The position numbers and the translations under genes are program-made. Positions 61,260 through 64,000 of a stretch of DNA of 64,000 nt are shown here, piece after piece (within the stretch, counting starts at the first letter, position 1; every line of letters starts with the position of its first letter). A model generated the notes under the pieces. That model made no database searches, had not been told where the DNA came from, and was given only the letters and a program-made list of their open reading frames with translations. Source of the stretch: Variovorax paradoxus (GTDB lineage Bacteria > Pseudomonadota > Gammaproteobacteria > Burkholderiales > Burkholderiaceae_C); the NCBI RefSeq assembly GCF_030811855.1, contig NZ_JAUSRN010000005.1:292415-356414 (forward strand), written 5' to 3'.

Positions 61260-62198
61260 TCAGCCGAAGCGCGTGTCCGCCTGGCGCCGGAACTCGCTCG
61301 GCGTCATGCCCTTGATTTCAAGGAAACGCCGGTTGAAGTTGGCGACGTTGTTGAAGCCGACCTGATAGCAGATGTCGGTCACGTAGTGGTCGGTCTGCAT
61401 CAGCAGATGGCAGGCGCTGTTGATGCGCACGCGATTGACGAAGTCGGTAAAGCTGTTGCCGGTGGAGCGCCGGAAGAAGCGGCTGAAGCGGCTCTCGCTC
61501 ATGCCGAGCTCGGCCGCCACGTCGGACATCGAAATGGACTCCGCCAGATTCGCGGTGATGCGATTGACGATGCCGTTGATCTGGTCGACCTGCGCATCGC
61601 CATCGGCGCCTTGCGCGCCCTGCATCTGCACGCTCGACAGCAGCCGGTAGTCGGTGCATTGCGCCAGGTCGGCCATGAACTCGAAGAACAGGCCAAGCCG
61701 GCGCATGCCGCGCGCGGCCTTGATGTTGTCCCAGTGCGTTAGCGCCTGCCGCGACATGCCGAAGAACTCGATGCCGTGCCGCGCCCGTTCGAACAATTGC
61801 ATCACTTCGCGCAGCTCGGGAATCTCCTCTGCCGCGCGTTCGATGGGCTCATGGCGAAACTGGATCACCCGGTCGCGCCCCGCGGCGCCGCCTTCGGGCA
61901 CGTCGAGCGAGATCCAGTTGTGCGGCAGCCGCGGTCCGCAGAGCACGAGGTGCCCCGGCTGGAACGGTCCGATCCAGTCGCCGATGAAGGCCTTGCCCGA
62001 GGTCTCGGTGATCAGGTGCAGTTCGTAGTCTTCATGGAAGTGCCATCGCACCAGCGGGCTCGGGAAGCCGTGCGCAAGGCAGCGCACAAGGCCGGTTTCA
62101 GGGGCTTCGTAGCCCAGCGACGGGGAGCGCGCAATGTCGCGTTCCAGTTCGGGTTGGCGCTGACGGGGGATGGAGCGCTTGCGTGTGATCGTGGTCAT
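61260..62198 (-). CDS. AraC-family regulator, MtlR-like
   Basis: A 312-residue transcription factor. The N-terminal cupin domain has SPLVRWHFHEDYELHLITE, FIGDWIGPFQPGHLVLCGP and LPHNW, close to the Pseudomonas mannitol regulator MtlR as I recall it. The C-terminal AraC DNA-binding domain has two helix-turn-helix motifs: ISMSDVAAELGMSESRFSRF and YVTDICYQVGFNNVANFNRR, with the KGMTPSEFR end. It lies inside the operon between the sugar kinases, with gaps of 13 and 16 bases. It probably activates this operon in response to mannitol, arabitol or glucitol. Confidence 0.9.
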   Translation of the reverse strand: MTTITRKRSIPRQRQPELERDIARSPSLGYEAPETGLVRCLAHGFPSPLVRWHFHEDYELHLITETSGKAFIGDWIGPFQPGHLVLCGPRLPHNWISLDVPEGGAAGRDRVIQFRHEPIERAAEEIPELREVMQLFERARHGIEFFGMSRQALTHWDNIKAARGMRRLGLFFEFMADLAQCTDYRLLSSVQMQGAQGADGDAQVDQINGIVNRITANLAESISMSDVAAELGMSESRFSRFFRRSTGNSFTDFVNRVRINSACHLLMQTDHYVTDICYQVGFNNVANFNRRFLEIKGMTPSEFRRQADTRFG

Positions 62199-62211
62199 GG
62201 CAGCACAGGGG

Positions 62212-63180
62212 TCAGGACTGGGACAGGGCGGGCCCACCGTCTTGCTGCGCCAGTGCAGCGCGAACCGCTTCGAGCGTGGGTGGATCGGCCCCTTCGCGGG
62301 TGCAGTTCAGGGCAGCGGCCGTGGCGGCGAAGCGCATCACCTGGCGCCAGGCTTCATCAGCAAGCTGGCCGAGTTGCGCCGGATGCTCGACGCCCTGCGC
62401 CAGCAGCGCGACCGAAAGGCCCGCCGTGAAGGTGTCGCCCGCGCCGATGGTGTCGACCACCTCGACGCGCGGCGCCGCCACGGTGAGCGGGTCGTGCCCC
62501 GTGCGCCAGAGCGTGGCGCCCGCGCCGCCGCGCGTGACGATCACCGCATGCGCGCCGGCTCGCAGGCACTCCGCCGCCAGTGCATCGACCGGCTGGCCCG
62601 GTGCCAGCAGTTCGGCATCTTCGTCGCTGAGCTTGACGAGGTCGGCCATGGCAAACCAGTCCATGACGCGCACGCGGTACTCCGCCATGTCGGGAATCAG
62701 GCTGGGCCGCACGTTGGGGTCGAACACGATCACGCGCCGCCCGGCGTTGGCTGTGACGAGGTCGGCGATGCGCGAGGCCGCCGGCTCCTGCAGCAAGGAG
62801 ATGGAACCGAAATGGAGAAAGCGGCAGTCCGCCGGGAGCTGCGGCAGCGGCTCGGGCGCCCAGGTCGCGTCGGCGCTGCCGCGGGTGTAGAACGCATAGC
62901 GGTTGGTCTGCGGCGTGCGCTCGACAAAGGCCAGGGTCGACGGCGCATCGCTGCGAAGGATGAAGCTGGTGTCCACGCCGTTGCGCTCAAGAAAACGCAT
63001 CAGCCGTTCGCCGAACAGGTCCGTCGACAGCTGGGTGAGAAAGCCGGTGGGTTCGCCCAGGCGCGCGCAGGCGACGGCCGTGTTGAGCGGCGAGCCGCCC
63101 TCGTGGCCCAGAAAGGCGAGCGTGCCAGGCTCGCTGGCGGTGAAATCGATCAGGGCTTCGCCCGTGAGTGCAATGCGCAT
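62212..63180 (-). CDS. PfkB-family carbohydrate kinase, fructokinase-like
   Basis: A 322-residue ribokinase-fold kinase. The N-terminal ALTGEALIDF, the sugar-binding GHEGGSPLNTAVACARLG and the C-terminal signature DTIGAGDTFTAGL with the catalytic Asp are all intact. The family and setting in a sugar-alcohol operon suggest fructokinase acting on fructose formed from mannitol or sorbitol, giving fructose-6-phosphate. The ATG at 63180 (MRIALTGEA) fits the family better than the in-frame ATG at 63204, which overlaps the upstream gene. Confidence 0.9.
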   Translation of the reverse strand: MRIALTGEALIDFTASEPGTLAFLGHEGGSPLNTAVACARLGEPTGFLTQLSTDLFGERLMRFLERNGVDTSFILRSDAPSTLAFVERTPQTNRYAFYTRGSADATWAPEPLPQLPADCRFLHFGSISLLQEPAASRIADLVTANAGRRVIVFDPNVRPSLIPDMAEYRVRVMDWFAMADLVKLSDEDAELLAPGQPVDALAAECLRAGAHAVIVTRGGAGATLWRTGHDPLTVAAPRVEVVDTIGAGDTFTAGLSVALLAQGVEHPAQLGQLADEAWRQVMRFAATAAALNCTREGADPPTLEAVRAALAQQDGGPALSQS

Positions 63181-63200
63181 GGTTCTCGGATTCTCTTCTT

Positions 63201-63872
63201 TCAAGGCAAGGCGTGCGCGTCGGCCAGGAAGCCGCGCTCGGCGTCAAGCGTGGCAGGATGATCGAGCAGTTCGGCAAAAAGGCGCGGGGGAATCGTAATG
63301 GCCCCCACGCCCAGCTCCAGCAACGAAAGATACGCCTCGCGCGAGCGAATACTTGCCACAAGGAGGCGCGTGCAGGACGAGGGCCGCTGAGAGATCAGGC
63401 CCTGCATCTGTGCGATCAGCGCCAGCCCGTCGATACCGGCATCTTCGAGGCGCCCCAGGTAAGGCGCAGCATATGCGGCACCAAGTTGCGCTGCAAAGTG
63501 CGCTTGCTCAGGCGCATAGACGGCCGTCCACGTCACCGGCACGCCTTGCGCAATGAGCCTCGCGCCGGCATCGAGGCCCTGGCGCGTGGCGGGAATCTTC
63601 ACGACCAATTGGCCCGGCTCGAAGTGCGACAGCAAGGCCCGCGCATCTTCGAGCATGCCGTCGACCTCGCTCGAATACACCTGCGCCTGAACCTGCCGTG
63701 CGCCCAGATCGATGCAGCGTTTCAGCAAGCCGGGCAAATCATTGCGACCGATGCCGGCACGCCGCAGCAGCGTGGGATTGGTCGTCACGCCGTGCACGAC
63801 CGGATGCGGGAGACAGGTCTTCAGCTCGGCCAGGTCGGCGCTGTCTAGGTACAGGTGGAAATCTTGGTTCAT
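63201..63872 (-). CDS. Transaldolase-family protein, fructose-6-phosphate aldolase-like
   Basis: A 223-residue (beta/alpha)8 class I aldolase. The Schiff-base lysine is Lys92 in QLVVKIPAT. HLYLDSADLAEL at the N-terminus, VTTNPTLLRR and APYLGRLEDAGIDG are hallmarks of the short transaldolase/FSA group. FSA-like enzymes split fructose-6-phosphate to dihydroxyacetone and glyceraldehyde-3-phosphate, while true transaldolases are longer. First visible gene of the sugar operon; the upstream region to the window end contains the inverted repeat. Confidence 0.88.
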   Translation of the reverse strand: MNQDFHLYLDSADLAELKTCLPHPVVHGVTTNPTLLRRAGIGRNDLPGLLKRCIDLGARQVQAQVYSSEVDGMLEDARALLSHFEPGQLVVKIPATRQGLDAGARLIAQGVPVTWTAVYAPEQAHFAAQLGAAYAAPYLGRLEDAGIDGLALIAQMQGLISQRPSSCTRLLVASIRSREAYLSLLELGVGAITIPPRLFAELLDHPATLDAERGFLADAHALP

Positions 63873-63920
63873 GGGTTGCTTGGCAAGAATACGGAGTGTT
63901 GGTGACGTGTGCAAAGGCCA

Positions 63921-63990
63921 CCGGGTACTCCCCTCCGCGAATGTCCCCCGCCTTCGGCTCCTCCTTTATTTCGCTGCGGGGAGCACCCGG
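63921..63990. repeat. Imperfect long inverted repeat upstream of the sugar operon
   Basis: CCGGGTACTCCCC (63921-63933) and GGGGAGCACCCGG (63978-63990) are inverted repeats matching at 12 of 13 positions, separated by 44 bases that contain GCGAATGTCCCCCGCC and an AAATAAAGGAGG string on the minus strand. No open frame covers it. It lies about 50 bases upstream of the transaldolase-like gene start. It looks like a dispersed structured element rather than an operator, but only one copy is in the window. Confidence 0.5.
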
Positions 63991-64000
63991 CGCCCTGTGC

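Overview
The window is high-GC, densely packed chromosomal DNA from a betaproteobacterium, most likely order Burkholderiales, family Comamonadaceae (Variovorax or a close relative). This rests on gene order: mla genes running into bolA-murA-his, pilMNOPQ divergent from a class A PBP and followed by aroKB, tandem lipid A acyltransferases divergent from metK, and cyaY/lptM/lysA. No rRNA, tRNA, CRISPR array, prophage or complete insertion sequence was found, and no gene-free stretch exceeds 300 bases.

Bases 1-13,800, all minus strand: a phospholipid-transport set (mlaFEDACB), an ABC-2 exporter, a BolA protein, murA and the histidine genes hisG-D-C-B-H-A. Two genes for exported proteins of unknown role sit between hisD and hisC. 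hisA runs off the left edge.

Bases 13,800-21,050: glutamate synthase (gltB, gltD) with a clear promoter and terminator, followed by a REP-associated tyrosine transposase (RAYT) with repeat motifs beside its 3' end.

Bases 21,080-31,800, minus strand: a long co-directional run, pilM-N-O-P-Q, aroK, aroB, a dGTPase-like gene, an MFS transporter, a DUF1415 protein and a methyltransferase. Many of the genes overlap by 4 nt.

Bases 32,000-47,500: mrcA (PBP1a), cyaY divergent from lptM-lysA, msrPQ (repair of periplasmic methionine sulfoxide), the System II cytochrome c genes resB-ccsB next to a dihaem cytochrome c, the GTPase gene yihA, an alpha/beta hydrolase, two lipid A acyltransferase homologues and metK.

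Bases 47,500-55,800: two iron-type uptake units, each with a TonB-dependent receptor behind a candidate Fur box. One carries a PepSY reductase-like protein and a 59-residue membrane protein; the other carries a DUF4198 periplasmic protein. A phospholipase D-family lipoprotein gene lies between them. No tonB/exbBD genes are present.

Bases 55,900-64,000: a VOC protein, a decayed gltI-like gene, a Rossmann-fold protein, groES-groEL under a perfect CIRCE operator, and a minus-strand sugar-alcohol operon (transaldolase-like, fructokinase-like, MtlR-like AraC regulator, xylulokinase). A long imperfect inverted repeat lies at the right edge. Most genes are housekeeping. The least explained parts are the two exported-protein genes inside the his run, the RAYT repeats and the right-edge inverted repeat.
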